64,000 nt of DNA from positions 992,001 through 1,056,000 of the forward strand of contig PYIU01000004.1 of the NCBI GenBank assembly GCA_003415625.1, read 5' to 3'. The notes under the pieces were generated by a model. That model had not been told where the DNA came from, did not search any database, and worked only from the letters and a program-made list of their open reading frames with translations. The stretch is from Aquanectria penicillioides (Eukaryota > Ascomycota > Sordariomycetes > Hypocreales > Nectriaceae). Every line of letters starts with the position of its first letter. Position 1 is the first letter of the stretch. The position numbers were made by a program, and so were the translations under genes. Below, in pieces: positions 12,721 to 25,792 of the stretch.

Positions 12721-15560
12721 ATGATACCCAGCGTGCATTCAACGTGATGGTGCAACAGCATGTATGAAGCACTTGTCCTATGTTCAGAGATCAAAGAGTG
12801 TGTAAGAGTCACGACCAATGTTTCCAATATGAGATTGTTTACGCCTTGTTCCGAGACAATCATTTCAAATGGAAGTTCTTCCTATGAGCAAATCGTAAGG
12901 TCCATAGAGAAGGGCGTCAAGTGAAATGACATAACTTGTCTATCATCTTACTCGCAGCTCAACATGTTCGTAGAGACTTTTCCTAGCCGAGTTAATTCAG
13001 GTTGAAGCTATGAAATCAAGAGTCTTCCACCATAAAAAGAGGAGCTAGTAGTTTTCGTCATCGAAAGAAGCTAGAATCAAATTTGATGTCGTTTGATCCA
13101 ATATCCACCTCGGGCATGTCCCCGTGGACTTTGAACATACTGCTTCTCGTTCTGTGACCTTGCTGCCGTGTAATGCCGAGGTAGTTGATTTTGCCCCGTT
13201 GAGTTTTCTTCCACTGCCAATGTTCAAGGAAGACTCAACTGGCCTTTCTACACGAAGCTTCTGGTAACAAGTAGGCTATGCCTGTCACTTGCATTGCGGA
13301 ACATTTTCTACACCATCTACCTATGCTTGTATAATTAGTCCCTATAAGATTGAATTTAGAATGACCTGTTTCGCTACGGGAGTAGGACTCACTCTTTATG
13401 TTCTACGGGTTAGGCCTGTGTATTCTTCCTTGTCCAAACGCAACTGGGTATTGAGTCAACAGACCGGACCATAACTTAGTCATATTCTGCATAACAGCCG
13501 ATTTCATGCATGTTTTACCAGCTCCAATCTCAATACGACTAAACCCCACGAGTTCATGTATGCTCAGCCGCTGTTGGGGTTCCTACCGGGGTTCCCCTTT
13601 TGAGCCATTTTGGAGCTCCCTGCTAGATCAATTTGATGTATCACATGCCATTTGTTGCATTAATTGAATTGAGTGAATTTTCTACTTGATTTGTTACTTC
13701 CCCGGTATCCCTGACCTCGGAGCAACGAATACGCGTTGCAACAGGACACAGCCAAGACTCAATACCAACCTTTGTCCAACGTAACACAAGTCCTCTTTTA
13801 AACCATCTCTATCATTTGAGAACAGTTTCAGTTATCAGAAAACATAAATTCGTGGCTACCACGCCCTCTTGAAAGCTATAGGTAGAGAGATGGTTGTACA
13901 GCTAATCATCCGTGTTACCAATAGACGAGAAAGCGGGTTCAAGGCACGCTTCACAAAATGCACTGGCGTAATGAATATATTGGCACCAAGTCGAAGTATG
14001 GCCTAGGAACTCATTTTAACAGCATACCATTGAATTGATACTAAGCCTTCTTTTTTTCATCATTATTCTATCTACCCTCCGTTATTTGACGTAAATGTCC
14101 CAGGCCAAACACCAGGTAATGCAACGAAAAGTAAGACACAGGTTGCTTACATATTCATTAACTTTGTTGTTCAGAGTTATTCAATGCTGAAATAGTAGGC
14201 CCAAAGAAATAAATGCAACGCCAAGCACCCGGTTGCATGAAATGCAACGGCGGTGTGATGCATGAGATGGGGTAGCTCCCAATGGTCACGCCACAAATTT
14301 TGACGAGGTCTCTAGCTATGTCATTCTTCTTACTCAAATTGAAGAATTCTTTTTCAATCATTTCGTCTGATTCTCGTCCATAAAATGGAAGACACATGGT
14401 ATGTCGGGGTTATCCGTGTTGTAAGGACACGATTTTTCCGGTGCAACTCGAGTCGAGACTCTGAATACTTGCGGAAGATGCAACAAGCATTGTTTCAGAA
14501 GTGTAATTAGGTTAAACAAGGATGGGGGAGAGGATTTCTTTTGTCTTTCCTTTCCTAACCATGACACCCAAGTATTTCGTGATGACTTGGATCATGACGT
14601 TGCTAAGCCTCCGACAGCCAATGCCTATCCATTTAGAAACTGCGTCACATGCTTATTTCTACACGAAACCTCGGTAAACTTTGAACTACGTTGACAAGCG
14701 GGGTTTGTTGCGGTATGCCCTAATGAACTGAGATTGTCACGAGAAACATTGTACCTGACGAACTCGCCATGTTGATTAAGGAACCTAGTCACTAAGGCTC
14801 CCAGAGCTAGGATTCGAGTTTTCTCACCGTTGGATGAAATACAGACACGGACCTTACCCGTAGTTTTTTGTGAAAGTTAAAACTGCTCTGTGGCACTGGT
14901 CCCTATTGAAGTTGTTGATTCGTCTCTAGAGCTTAGTTTGTATAGTCTTCGCCAGCATCATCTAGCTTTCTTCTCTGTCAAATACTTTCATCCCATGTGT
15001 CCTATCCAAGGTTATGTATTTATCACGAAAACATAGTAAATGACAAGGGTATTGATCAGTGTCAGACAGGTTGAAGAGCCAACAAGCAGAAGGTGAGACC
15101 CGCAGGCTCGCGCATGAAAGGCATGTAAAATATATTTCACAGCGTGAAAAGCGAATTTAAGTTTCGGGTGCAACTCAAATATGAATCGGTGCCAAGAAGT
15201 TTCACGCAGTACAAAGAATGTCGATACGTGGTTCCGAGGAACGGGTGGGAGGCAGTTGGGTTGTTTGGGAGATAAGAGATGCAGAAACCCAGATGTGATC
15301 GGGGGACCGGATATCCGATAGCATCGAGAAAATGTTTCCGAAATCCTTCGGGCCGTAATAAGAGCGCTTGCGCACCGGAAATCTGCCGGGCGAACTTCCG
15401 GCCCACAATATTGGAGATTTGGTCTCGTGTTTCGTGTTCCCAGAAGCAACTTGTTCGAGGTTAAACCTAACTGGGGCAACTCAGATCAAAATATGAGGAG
15501 TTCCAGAGACCTTGTGGGTGTTCGCAGGGTGTAGCGGAACCCCCCGAGGTGATGGTTTAA
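12721..15560. other. AT-rich gene-free island, possibly a decayed repeat
   Basis: No open frame of substance and no recognisable protein remnant. A line counted by hand (13501-13560) is 40% GC, against nearly 60% in the preceding gene. The change starts just after the reductase stop and ends around 15560. The composition is what repeat-induced point mutation leaves in old fungal transposons, but no terminal repeats, target-site duplications or transposase and reverse-transcriptase motifs were found. Confidence 0.45.
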
Positions 15561-17498
15561 TTCGATTTTGGATTGTTTATTCTTTGTGGTAGGTGTTGGA
15601 GGCTAGGCCGTGATGGGGTGAAGATTTGGATGAGGTTGAGCAACGCCACAGATGGCGGTGCGAGAATTGTGCCGCATCGATAATAACGTGCAGCAGGCGT
15701 GCCTTGAGGCGCACATGATTCGCTGGTGGCGCTTCATGGGAAACCTGGTCTCCCGGAGCAAATTCACCGGCATGCATGATGTCATGCACCCTTCAGGCAG
15801 GTAGTGTGTAGCGGTTGTACAGTGTTCGTACTGTGTATTCGAACTGTCCCCGCCCTCAAGCTCTGTCTTGGGGCCGTCTTGCTGAGGTTGAGAGCTACAC
15901 AGGGTGAAAATCTAAGTCTTGGTGTGAGACGTGGCAATGCAGTTCTCCCCTGGCTACGGACCTGCTGTCCCTGAGCCTCTGCCTTTTTGCGGTTCAAATG
16001 TCTCAATTAGAGCAGACCCTTGCTTGCCGGAGCCAGGAGCCAAACTGAAGCAGGAGCCAGCTAAAGAGGGGCATCAGCTCGGCAGTGAGGGGCACCAGAC
16101 CACTCGTCCACATCAAGCTACCTGGAGGAAAGAGGGCCTCCCTCATCGCCGATTGCCCTGCGAGCCAGGAGTGGTCTACCGGTTACTTAGGCCTGTCGAA
16201 GAAGATCAAGCTGCTGGATTTGTCTCGGGAATTTTCTTTGCTGCTTCTGTGCGATTACGGGGACTCACTACAACGACTGCCTCGACCCACGCTCTGGTCA
16301 AAGGCGAAGTTCTCTTCTCCATCTTAGATCAGCCGAAGAAGCTCTACTGTCGGCTTCCTCTGCAGATCTGGGTTATTGACCGGGTTCTATTTAGGGCATT
16401 TACATCATTCAGGTCGAGCTGGCGCCACAAATGGGATCGGTGATATGGGCATGGAACCGGATATAACGGGGGCTGGCCTTGGCTCTGGGCTGAGCCCATC
16501 GGCAATTCTGAGCCAGTCGCTGTGGCTTGAGCAGGGAAGGACAGCCGCCAGCAGGGACAGTTAAGCTGCAGATATTCTGATGGCGTCGAGGGGGGCTGAA
16601 TATTCCCGGGCACAATACGTGGGGGGGGCCATCTTCTCCCCGTGGATATCCCATGGACCAGGCTTGGATGCCGAATTCATCTCAATGGGGAGCCTAGTCG
16701 ATCGTTCTCAGCACACGAGGCCACTGCTGACATGTACAACCTTCCTTTTGCCACCTCTAGGGGCTCCTCTGTGCCTACGTTGTTACGGTAGCTTCTCACA
16801 TAGCCTGTTGGTAGCCTCTTGTTAGGCTGGTAAATTATCAACATGGGGGCATGGTCATTCCTGGCACCAACGCAACAAACGATCGACGAGCTAGTCGCGC
16901 TAAAAGCAAGTGCCTTCTTTCTTTCTTGGTGCGACTCGTCCGCACTGTGCATCGCCACCTCCACATGCATGCTGCAAGCATCGCTCCCATGGCCACACGG
17001 CACCGCGCAGCACTACCTCCCATTCTGCAACTCCTACCAATCCATCACATGAGTAGCAACAAGATTGTGCCAAACATTCCCATTCCGCCCAATATCCGCA
17101 AATGCAAAATTCCCATCTTAGCAAAATCAATCATCCCTCCTCTTCATATCTCCGCTCTCTAGCCGGCGGCCCATCAGTCACCATACCTACGCCCTCGTCG
17201 TTGAACGGTCACGGCCGTCGGATCTCGGGTCTCCATCGAGGCCAATCGTGCAGTGGGGTTCTTGCCTACCTTTCCTTCCTCGTTCCCTTATCAGTTTGAA
17301 GCCCGGGTTTTCGCTTTCAAACCCCCTGCTGCCCTCACTCACAATTCAAGTTCTTCTCAGGTCATCTATTTGAATTGCTCTGGCTAACGCCCATGTGCGA
17401 TACCGCGGTTCTCTTCTCCTTTCAACCAGTCTCCCTGCTGGGGCTCGCCGTCTACCTTCGGTCCCAGCATCGCCACCTTGACACCCGTTAGCCTTGTC
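15561..17498. other. Gene-free stretch upstream of the phytochrome gene
   Basis: GC rises again. An open frame at 15931-16443 is unlike any family I know and starts without a convincing context. From about 17150 to 17498 the plus strand becomes pyrimidine-rich with CTTCTC and TTCCTT runs, as expected for the phytochrome leader. Confidence 0.45.
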
Positions 17499-20400
17499 AT
17501 GGATGCGTCGCAAGAACGAGAAGGCCAAGTCGATGGACAGTCCAAGGAACATCTCGTCTCGACACAACCCCCAGATGAGTCTTCATTGTCGAAAACGGAG
17601 GAACTGCCACAAGATGTCGTCCCGTTACCCCTGAGCAAGACCCCGTCTCGTCCTACCAGAGAGAGCTCCACGACGGAACCAAATGAAACCAGCGCCATAA
17701 CCTCGGATACTCCCTTCTCAGCGTGGGGCGGCAGCTCAGACAAGCAACTAGGACACCGTTCCAGTGCTTCCGACATCTCTGGCGACCGAGTTTTCCCCAT
17801 TAAATCCGTCATGAGAGTTGATCCATCCACCAACATAATTTCTGGCGGCGATTACTTCTTTCCCGATGGTAGATCGCGAGGAATCCCTGTTCAGGTACCA
17901 GGTGCCTCTCGAGTGGCATTAGGACCGGATCTTAGGCGTTCAGACACAGTGCCGATTTCTTCTCATTCTAAAGCCCCGGGGAGCGACTTCGGTGCGGCGA
18001 TGCGAAGAAAAAACACCTTGAGTGGTCCTATGTCTAGCATTCAATTAGATGCTGCCCGTCAAGGCCCAACCTCCAAGCCGCTACAGCTTGACATCGCCAT
18101 ATCCGACGACCCTGAGACAGAGGACTCGGGTGCGCAAGACCGAGGGGCTCTAGATATTTTAGCCACCGATCCTGAGCTCGAGGCTCCCTCTGGAGTCTCA
18201 GTGGGAGACCACGTCGCCGATAATCCGCATATAACGACTCGCTTCACTCATGCTGTAACTGAAGATGGTCACGCTGTTATCACTGGCCGTGATGGGGTAT
18301 TACAGAGATGCGAAGATGAGCCTATCCACACGCCCGGTGCAGTCCAGATTTTCGGTGTGCTCCTAGCTCTACGCGAGGATTCTGAAGGCTGCTTTGCTGT
18401 AAGATATGTTAGCGAAAACTCGGAGAGACTGCTAGGTTTTTCGCCCCGCCAGCTCTTCCAGCTCACCAACTTCCTTGATATCTTGACAGAGGAGCAACAG
18501 GACAATCTTCTCGACCACATTGACTTCATCCGGGACGAAGACGCCGATCCAGCGATCAATGGACCTGAAGTCTTCAGTATATCGATCCGCACCCCCAAGA
18601 AGAGGAGCGCTAAACTTTGGTGTGCCATCCACATCAACCCCGCCCATCCCGATTTAGTCATTTGCGAATTCGAGATGGATGACGACATCGAATATCCTCT
18701 TCGACCACAAGACGAGTTGACCCCCGACGCTCCCCATGATACCCTCCATGCCAACCCAACCATGGAGGAAATCGAAGAGAGCACAGAGATTCTTAGCAGA
18801 CCCCTGAGAGTTCTGAGAAGCGCACGAAAGAGAAGGGGGAGCAAGGCGCCATGCAGATCTTTGACATCATGTCTCAAGTACAAGAACAACTTGCCTCAGC
18901 CCCCAACTTGGAAACCTTCCTCAAAATCCTCGTCGGCATTGTAAGAGAGCTCACCGGTTTTCACCGTGTCATGATTTACCAATTTGATTCGTCCTTCAAT
19001 GGTAAGGTTGTCACAGAATTGGTCGACACTTCCCAGACTAGGGATCTGTACAAGGGGCTACATTTCCCCGCTTCCGACATTCCTCGACAAGCTCGTGATC
19101 TCTATAAGCTAAACAAGGTCCGTTTGCTGTATGACCGAGATCAGGAAACCGCCAGAATCGTTTGCAGATCAAAAGATGACTTGGAAGTTCCTTTAGACAT
19201 GAGCCATGCCTATCTCAGGGCAATGTCACCGATTCATTTAAAGTATTTAGCCAATATGGCCGTGCGGTCTTCAATGTCGATATCGATCAATGCCTTCAAT
19301 GAATTGTGGGGCTTGATTTCATGTCATTCTTACGGGAATCAAGGTATGCGAGTGTCTTTTCCAATTCGAAAAATGTGTCGTTTGGTTGGCGACACTGCTT
19401 CCAGAAACATCGAGAGACTGTCATACGCTTCTCGACTCCAAGCCCGGAAGCTCATCAACACAGCGCCAACTGAAAAGAATCCTTCGGGGTACATCATTGC
19501 ATCATCGGAAGACCTTCTAAAACTATTTGATGCAGACTTTGGCCTCTTGTCGATAAAGGGAGAAACTAAGATATTAGGAGCTATCGAACAGAGTCAAGAA
19601 GCGTTGGTCATGCTCGAGTATCTACGCATGCGGAAACTCACATCGGTAACCGCCTCGCAAGATGTGTCGAAGGACTTCCCTGACCTCCGATATCTTCCCG
19701 GTTTCCAAGTTATTGCAGGTCTCCTCTATGTACCGCTAAGTGCCGGGGGTCATGACTTCATTGTGTTCTTCCGCAGAAGCCAAATCAAGGAGGTAAGGTG
19801 GGCCGGGAACCCTTACGAAAAAGTCGTCCGCGAAGGCACGGCTGGATATCTCGAGCCAAGGACAAGCTTTAAGACATGGCATGAAACGGTCATTGGGAGC
19901 TGTCGGGAATGGAATGAAGAGCAGGTGGAAACGGCCGCTGTTCTTTGCCTCGTCTATGGTGTGTTATCGCTATAGTATGCTTTAGTAAGGATACGCTAAC
20001 ATCGATTTTCAGGTAAATTTATTGAAGTCTGGCGACAGAAGGAGGCGGCTCTCCAGAGCAGCAAGTTAACTCGGCTTCTGCTAGCAAACTCGGCTCATGA
20101 AGTTCGTACACCACTAAATGCCATCATCAACTACCTTGAAATTGCTCTCGAGGGGTCGCTTGATCAGGAAACCCGAGAAAATCTAGCAAGGTCCCATTCG
20201 GCATCAAAATCTTTGATTTATGTGATTAATGACCTACTCGACTTGACCAAGACAGAAGAAGGGCAAAACCTTGTCAAAGATGAAGTCTTCGACCTCTCTC
20301 TTTGTATTCGGGACGCAACGGAACCCTTCAAGGTCGATGCGAAGAGGAAAGGAATCGACTATCACGTCGTGGAGCACCCTGGGTTGCCGCAATTTGTACA

Positions 20401-22055
20401 CGGAGACGAGCGACGAATTCGGCAAGCAATTTCCAACGTTACTGCAAATGCCGTGACGCATACCTCAAGTGGCCACGTCAAGGTCGAGGTATATGTGTCC
20501 GAGGTCAGAGATCGCCAAGCCGTTGTGGACTTTGTCGTGGAAGATTCTGGAGCTGGTATGAGTGTACGGCAGTTAGATGCACTATTTCGTGATTTAGAAC
20601 AAGTCAGCACCGAAGAATCACATCTCCCTTCCTCTCAGCTGGAAGAGAAGAACTCGGAAATGCGAACGCTAGGGCTAGGACTAGCAGTTGTGGCACGCAT
20701 CGTCAGAAACATGGACGGCCAATTGCGTCTTAAATCAGAGCTTGGCCAGGGTTCGAGATTTGTGGTTCAGCTGCCATTTGATCTTCCTGAAGAGCCATCC
20801 AGTGCAAAAAATGAGGGCCTGAACGCTCCTTTGGATACTGTTCAAACATCCCCCCCATTCATCTCCGCTCCCGATTCGTTAAAGGCCGCTCCAGAAGGCG
20901 AAATTATGCTGGTTAACCGAGCCAGTTCTATGAACCTCAATGCTGAGGCAGAAGCTCAAGCTGAGCAAGCCAGTTTTAGAAGCCATCACAGCGGCGGGAG
21001 CTTCAGGAGTCACGGTAGCCATCGAAGCGATGCTGAGAGGCTAATCGATGCCATTCAGACGCCATTATCCTTAGATGACCAGGAACCCGAGTATCCTTTT
21101 TTTTCGCAGAGTACACATAACAAGATGAGCCTGCCCTTGTCATCTTCCGGAGTGATGAGCACCAGCGGTCCCAGAGTTAGCTCCCGACAGCAACTTCCTC
21201 AAATCCCTGATTCTCCGTCGGCTCCGCAAAACTACGCCGGTTTCGCCGAAGTCCGTGATTCAAAATCCCGAATCAGAGCTGTTAGAATACCCGATGAATA
21301 CCTAGATATGCCTCAGTCAGCCCAGCCTGCCGAAGATGCACATGCCCCAGTCGAAATTCCCAGTAGCGAAACTATTTCCAGGGAGAAGGGTCGCACCAAT
21401 GGCATTGCTAGCGCTGCCACTTGCATAACTGATCAGCTGCAACTCCAGGTTTTAGTCGCAGAGGACGACCCGATCAACATGAAGATATTACAGAAACGAC
21501 TCGAGAGGGCAGGGCATTGTGTCCGACATACTGTAAATGGTGAGGACTGTGCAATAGTGTATCAGGAGACATCCGCGGTCTTTGATGTGATATTGATGGA
21601 CATGCAGGTAGAGAAATGGCTTTTAACCAAAGGTTATTTTTTTTTCTGGCTAATCGGTGAACTAGATGCCTATTGTCGATGGACTCACAAGTACCAAAAT
21701 GATTCGAGCGATAGAGAATTCGCAGGACCACACGGGTCACTCTTCTCTCGCTGTTAGGAACCATCGGATCCCCATTTTTGCAGTTTCAGCATCTCTTGTT
21801 GAGAAAGAGCGGCAAACATACATCGATGCAGGATTTGATGGATGGATCCTTAAACCCGTTGATTTCAAACGACTCACTATCTTGCTGGCGGGCATATCCG
21901 AAGACGAAGTCCGAGTCTCTTGTCTATATGAACCTGGAGAGTGGGAACGTGGTGGTTGGTTTTGTACCCGGTCTGACACGGGCCCAAATTCCAGCCAGAC
22001 AACACCAAAAGCCGCAGACTCGGTCAATATAATTGGAAACTATATACAACCCTAG
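17499..22055 (+). CDS. fphA: Fungal phytochrome: biliverdin-binding histidine kinase with receiver domain (one-base frame break)
   Basis: Exons 17499-19958, 20013-21607 and 21666-22055; about 1481 residues once one base is allowed for. A Ser-rich N-extension of about 260 residues precedes the bacteriophytochrome-type ligand site RCEDEPIHTPGAVQ (Cys271) and a PAS core. A GAF domain follows with PASDIPRQAR (Asp527), then PHY with the tongue motif PRTSF (about 787). The HisKA H-box reads SAHEVRTPLNAI (His849), the ATPase has DSGAGM and LGLGLAVV, and the receiver has LMDMQMP (Asp1350) and WILKPVD. Family members sense red/far-red light through biliverdin and influence development and secondary metabolism. 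Intron 1 has a GCTAAC branch site (19995-20000); intron 2 splits the receiver just after the phospho-Asp strand. At the G5 run 18835-18839 the frame breaks between ARKRRG and EQGAMQIFDIM; one extra G restores it. ATG 17499 is the first good start; an upstream in-frame TTG is not. Confidence 0.93.
18835..18839 (+). other. Frame break in G5 homopolymer (phytochrome)
   Basis: Upstream frame ends ...ARKRRG; downstream frame resumes EQGAMQIF. A sixth G joins them with no residue lost. No intron of usable size fits between the two conserved stretches, and the summed exon length is exactly one base short of a multiple of three. Confidence 0.85.
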
Positions 22056-23512
22056 AATGCTTCAAGCGTCGCCGACCATGCAAGGGCGGCTATCTTATCT
22101 CCCGAGGGCCGTTCGACGGTTGGAAGCCCCAATGAAGTTTCTCTAGAAGATGCTCTATCGAAAACTGTTCATCGAGAATACACTAACTTACTCGGGTTGA
22201 TCAAATTCGTTTGCATTCATTGATGAATCCGACGCAGAAGATCGTTTAAAGACTGTAGTCTGGAGCGTCCAAGCTCTGCGACAATGTTGCTAGAACTTGA
22301 AAACTCAAACACGTTTCGGTCTGAGGTTCCTAGCTTCCAAGCGATGTTCCTTTTCATCTTTTTTTCCTCGTGGGTCTCATTTACCATCTTATCCCTCTCT
22401 GCCACTCACGTCATCATCAGAGACCTTTTGACCCGGGATAGATGTGACGTTGTGAGAAGGGGCGTTTGGTGCTTTTACGGGGATGAAAGCTCGGGTCTAG
22501 CAATGGGCCAATGAGAGCTATTTCGCTTCATGTTTTTCGCTTCCTTGAGGTGAAATGCAACTTGGCATACACTCTCACTCTCTTGTTGTGTTATCTGCTA
22601 CTATAGACCAAGACTGGTGGATGAATGTGCCACCACGACATGCGCATGAGGTTGGATACCGGAGGATGATACGAATTATGCTTCGTTCAGTTCCTCTTTT
22701 TTTTTCGCACTTATCTTCAGATGGCGCGTATGTCCTTTATCAACACCCCCATGGACTTTAACGAAGGGAGTACGTCAAGGGGTAGGAGCATCGGCGTGTG
22801 GGGTGACAAGATCTTTGTCAGAGGGAATGGCCGGATCCGTCACTCTGGAAGATGGCGAATCATGGCACTGGTTTGCCAGAGGATCAATCGGACAGTTTAG
22901 GAAGAGTTGACTCTTTGAATCCGAGGTCAGGTCTTATCAAGGACAGAAATAAAATTTATCATCGTTGGGACCCTGTTAAACAAGCAACAAATGGCAAAGG
23001 CGGATTCGACGGGTGCTTCAAGCTGCTAGAATCCACTGAGCAGGCTCAACGATTCATGAGAGCAGTCTTTCTAAATAGACATTAGGCAGCATTAAAAGGC
23101 ACAGAATAGATCATTCACGCTTTGCGTAAAAATTGCCTTGGATCCCCGGCTTGAGAGAGAATAAAACAAAACCCGAATACGCAGTTCATGTGTATTTTTC
23201 ATAGCCTAATAACGTTCAACGCCGTCTATGCATTAAAAACCACAAGCCCAATGAGCCCCCCTTCGTCATCTTCTTTGCCCCCCCAATGACCAATCCTCCA
23301 ATCTCCAAATTCCTATTGTTTGGTTGAAATGATTCCATTGCCCCATGGAGTACGAGCACTCGCTCTCGTCATTGTCAATCCGCCGCCCTATCAAAGCCGA
23401 GTTGGCAACACGGCCTTGTGTGCCGGGGTAGCCTTGAACGGCCACGCTCTCGGTCACCTTGGTATTCGGGCTCAGGCGCCGGCTTGTGCTTCTCTGCCGC
23501 AGTCGGGCAACA
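22056..23512. other. Region between phytochrome and CK2-beta 3' ends
   Basis: Convergent gene ends. The only open frame of note (22852-23085, plus, 77 codons) has no recognisable feature. AT-leaning with a T9 run at 22696-22704. Probably the two 3' UTRs and spacer. Confidence 0.5.
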
Positions 23513-24609
23513 CTACAGCTCAGACTCGGCGCCATTGGCGGACAGCGCCATGGGGCTTCCGTTTTGGGTTTGCTGCTGTTGACGAAGACGAGCGTTTCCA
23601 GGTGGGCGGCGACGGACAACGACACGACCGTTTATATTCATGCTCTCGTCCTCATCCTCTGAATCTGGATTCTGTTCAGCATAGAGGCGAGCTTCGTCCA
23701 GCTCAGTGATGTCGGCGGGTCTGTCACGGAGCCATTGCATTCGGGGCCCGGATCGGGCACGCTCCGAGACGCGGAAGCCGTAGATGCGGGGTTCATATAT
23801 ACGGCCGGGGCCGAGTCCAGGGGCGATGTTCTTTGCGTACATGCCATTCACAAGACCCTCGGCATCTGGGACTCGGGAGCTGTTGCCGGAGAGAACTTCG
23901 ATGCCACGCTTGGTGAGGTCGTATTCGGGGAAGGTTAGGAGGAAAAGAGATCCAAAAGTGCGGCCGAAGAAAGCACCGTCGACAGTTTGGAAGCGGCTGT
24001 TAGGCGGGACGTAAACGTCTAGACAAGAGGGGCAGAAGAGCTTGACGGTATCCTTGCCGGGGATATCGGAGAGACCAACAGGCAAGGTGCGGGCCTGCTC
24101 GCAGTTTGTCCTCGGGCAGCAGCCAAAGTGGCCAAGCTCGTACTTCTCGCTCATTTGCTGGATGCCGGCGCGGGAACAGATGAATCGTTGGTGGATAAGG
24201 CCGTAGAGCATCTCAGCTGAAGACTCGATGACGGACAGGTCGCTGGCCATTCGACTGTGGTGCCTTCGCTCTCGTCCCATGCGCTCTTGGCCTTCGCCCA
24301 GGCCTGATTCGTTGTCATCTTCCTCCTCTTCCTCTTCCTCTTCATCTTCGTCATCTTCTGGCTCGACATCTAGGATCATCTATGATGCGCGCGCGAGGCA
24401 CGTGTCAGTAGAGTAGGGACGGGGGTTCGACGAGGTAAAGGTGAACATACCTCTAATGCTTCCTTGTACATGCTGACCTGGGTCTGCAGGCCGGTCAAGT
24501 TGAAGTCATCCTCGATAAATTCTTCCGAGACTTCAGCGAAATACTCGTGGCCGAGCAGCGAGCAGAAGCTCGAGATCCACGATTCGGGCACGCCCGACGA
24601 GGACGACAT
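23513..24609 (-). CDS. ckb1: Casein kinase II regulatory (beta) subunit
   Basis: Two exons, 24609-24451 and 24379-23513, joined across a 71-nt intron with a GTATGT donor; 341 residues. The N-terminus SSGVPESWISSFCSLLGHEY is the classic CK2-beta opening (WI-x2-FC), and the acidic loop sits just after the intron. The zinc-binding dimerisation element is complete: CPRTNC and FCPSC supply four cysteines, followed by the Y-x-P-x-S-x-F-x2-D-G-A-FFG block. The subunit bridges two catalytic CK2 subunits and steers substrate choice in nucleus and cytoplasm. Oddities are a long Glu/Asp run (about residues 58-74), which in fungal orthologues expands the acidic loop, and a Gln/Arg-rich C-tail of about 60 residues. 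It is divergent from the JmjC gene, sharing a repeat-rich 1.2 kb interval. Confidence 0.95.
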
Positions 24610-24966
24610 GGTGGCGAGAGTGTTGGGGTCAGGGTCAGGGTCCTGGTCGGATTCCTGGTAGGGTTCCTGGTCGGGGTCGGGGTGGTCAGGGCGATTAAGA
24701 GTGGGAGGAAACTATGCTCCCAAGCGATTCTCTGCGAGCCGAGCAAAACAAAGGTGGCGGCGAGGGCGGGTGGGCTGCTGGAAGGATTGTCGCGTTGGCG
24801 GGGTTGGTGGGTGGTGATAATTATGGTTCTGTCTATAGAAAAAGACTGGGTATCGATAGCGTCGTCAAGGGCCACCCAGGGCGGGGTGAAGGCGGGATAA
24901 GGGCGCAAGCTATGATGCGTGTGCGGTGTGTGGGTTGATGTGCGGGTGACGGCCGACGGCCACGGG

Positions 24967-25045
24967 CGACAACGACAGCGACAACGACAGCGACAACAAC
25001 AGCGACAGCAACAGCGACAGCGACAGCGACAGCGCCGACAACGAC
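24967..25045. repeat. CGACAA/CGACAG hexanucleotide microsatellite
   Basis: About thirteen imperfect 6-bp units in the CK2-beta upstream region; non-coding on current gene models. Confidence 0.85.
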
Positions 25046-25602
25046 GAGGACAGAGACAAAGACGGAGGACGGAGACGGAAAGGAGCGCGTGATTGTCGTC
25101 TTTAAAGCGCTCGCATCGTCGGGGTCGTGTCTCGGCGCAGCGCAGAGCGAAAGTGGGAGGGACTGACCGTCTGTAAGGCTGTTTTGATGTGGATGGGTAG
25201 TTGTTAGAGGAGGCGACGGGGGGGTGCCTGTGGGCTGTCTCTGGTTTCTGGTCTGTGGGCTGTGGGCTGTGGTTTGTGCCGCACTGTGTGGACTGTGTGG
25301 ACTGTGCGAACCGTCCGAGGGAGAAGGAAGGGTCGACCGCTCCCTCTCCCTCGGGTCCGAACTGGGCCGCGTGCATGAGTGCGTGCGTGCCGTGCCACTG
25401 CCACTTGCCGCCTGCCATCTGTGCTTGGCAACAACGACCCGGCTTCGGCACACAGTTGACCCGGCGCCGATCCCTCTGCGGCCGCCCACCATTTACTCAC
25501 GCTCACAGTGAGACTGAGACATAGACGAATACACCCAAGTAGGTCGGTCCTCTGCGCTGAAGCATGCTGTACCTGATACCCTACCGCACCTACAGTACGG
25601 AT

Positions 25603-25620
25603 ACCTAGGTAGGTAGTAGG
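25603..25620. repeat. ACCTAGGT palindrome followed by TAGG units
   Basis: One of several intergenic motifs built on ACCTAGGT and its TAGG half-sites. See also 30821-30842 and 38729-38750. Confidence 0.5.
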
Positions 25621-25792
25621 TAAATTTACGTATCGAAACATTCGATTTCCGTCGTGCACACAACACTCAAGGCCATGTAAACCCAGTTTCTTCTCTTACT
25701 TATCCTGATATCTTTTTCAACTTGTCTTTCTTCTATTCTATTTGTTTGTCTAATGTTCATTTGGTCATTCTATTCATTGCTTGTCAACAACC

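Larger units (their letters stand above)
24610..25792. promoter_or_regulatory. Divergent intergenic region between CK2-beta and the JmjC gene
   Basis: Holds the promoters of both genes. Immediately upstream of the CK2-beta start are GGGTCAGGGTC-type repeats (about 24626-24690). A degenerate CGACAA/CGACAG hexanucleotide array spans 24967-25045, and a TACCTAGGTAGGTAG motif lies at 25603-25617. The last 110 bases before the JmjC ATG are T/C-rich, a typical fungal leader. Confidence 0.55.

Noticed and set aside
15931..16443. Frame of 170 codons upstream of the phytochrome
   Set aside because: Begins at GTG, has no recognisable domain, and overlaps competing frames.
18269..18889. Antisense frame of 206 codons over the phytochrome PAS region
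   Set aside because: Overlaps the conserved chromophore-binding sequence on the opposite strand.
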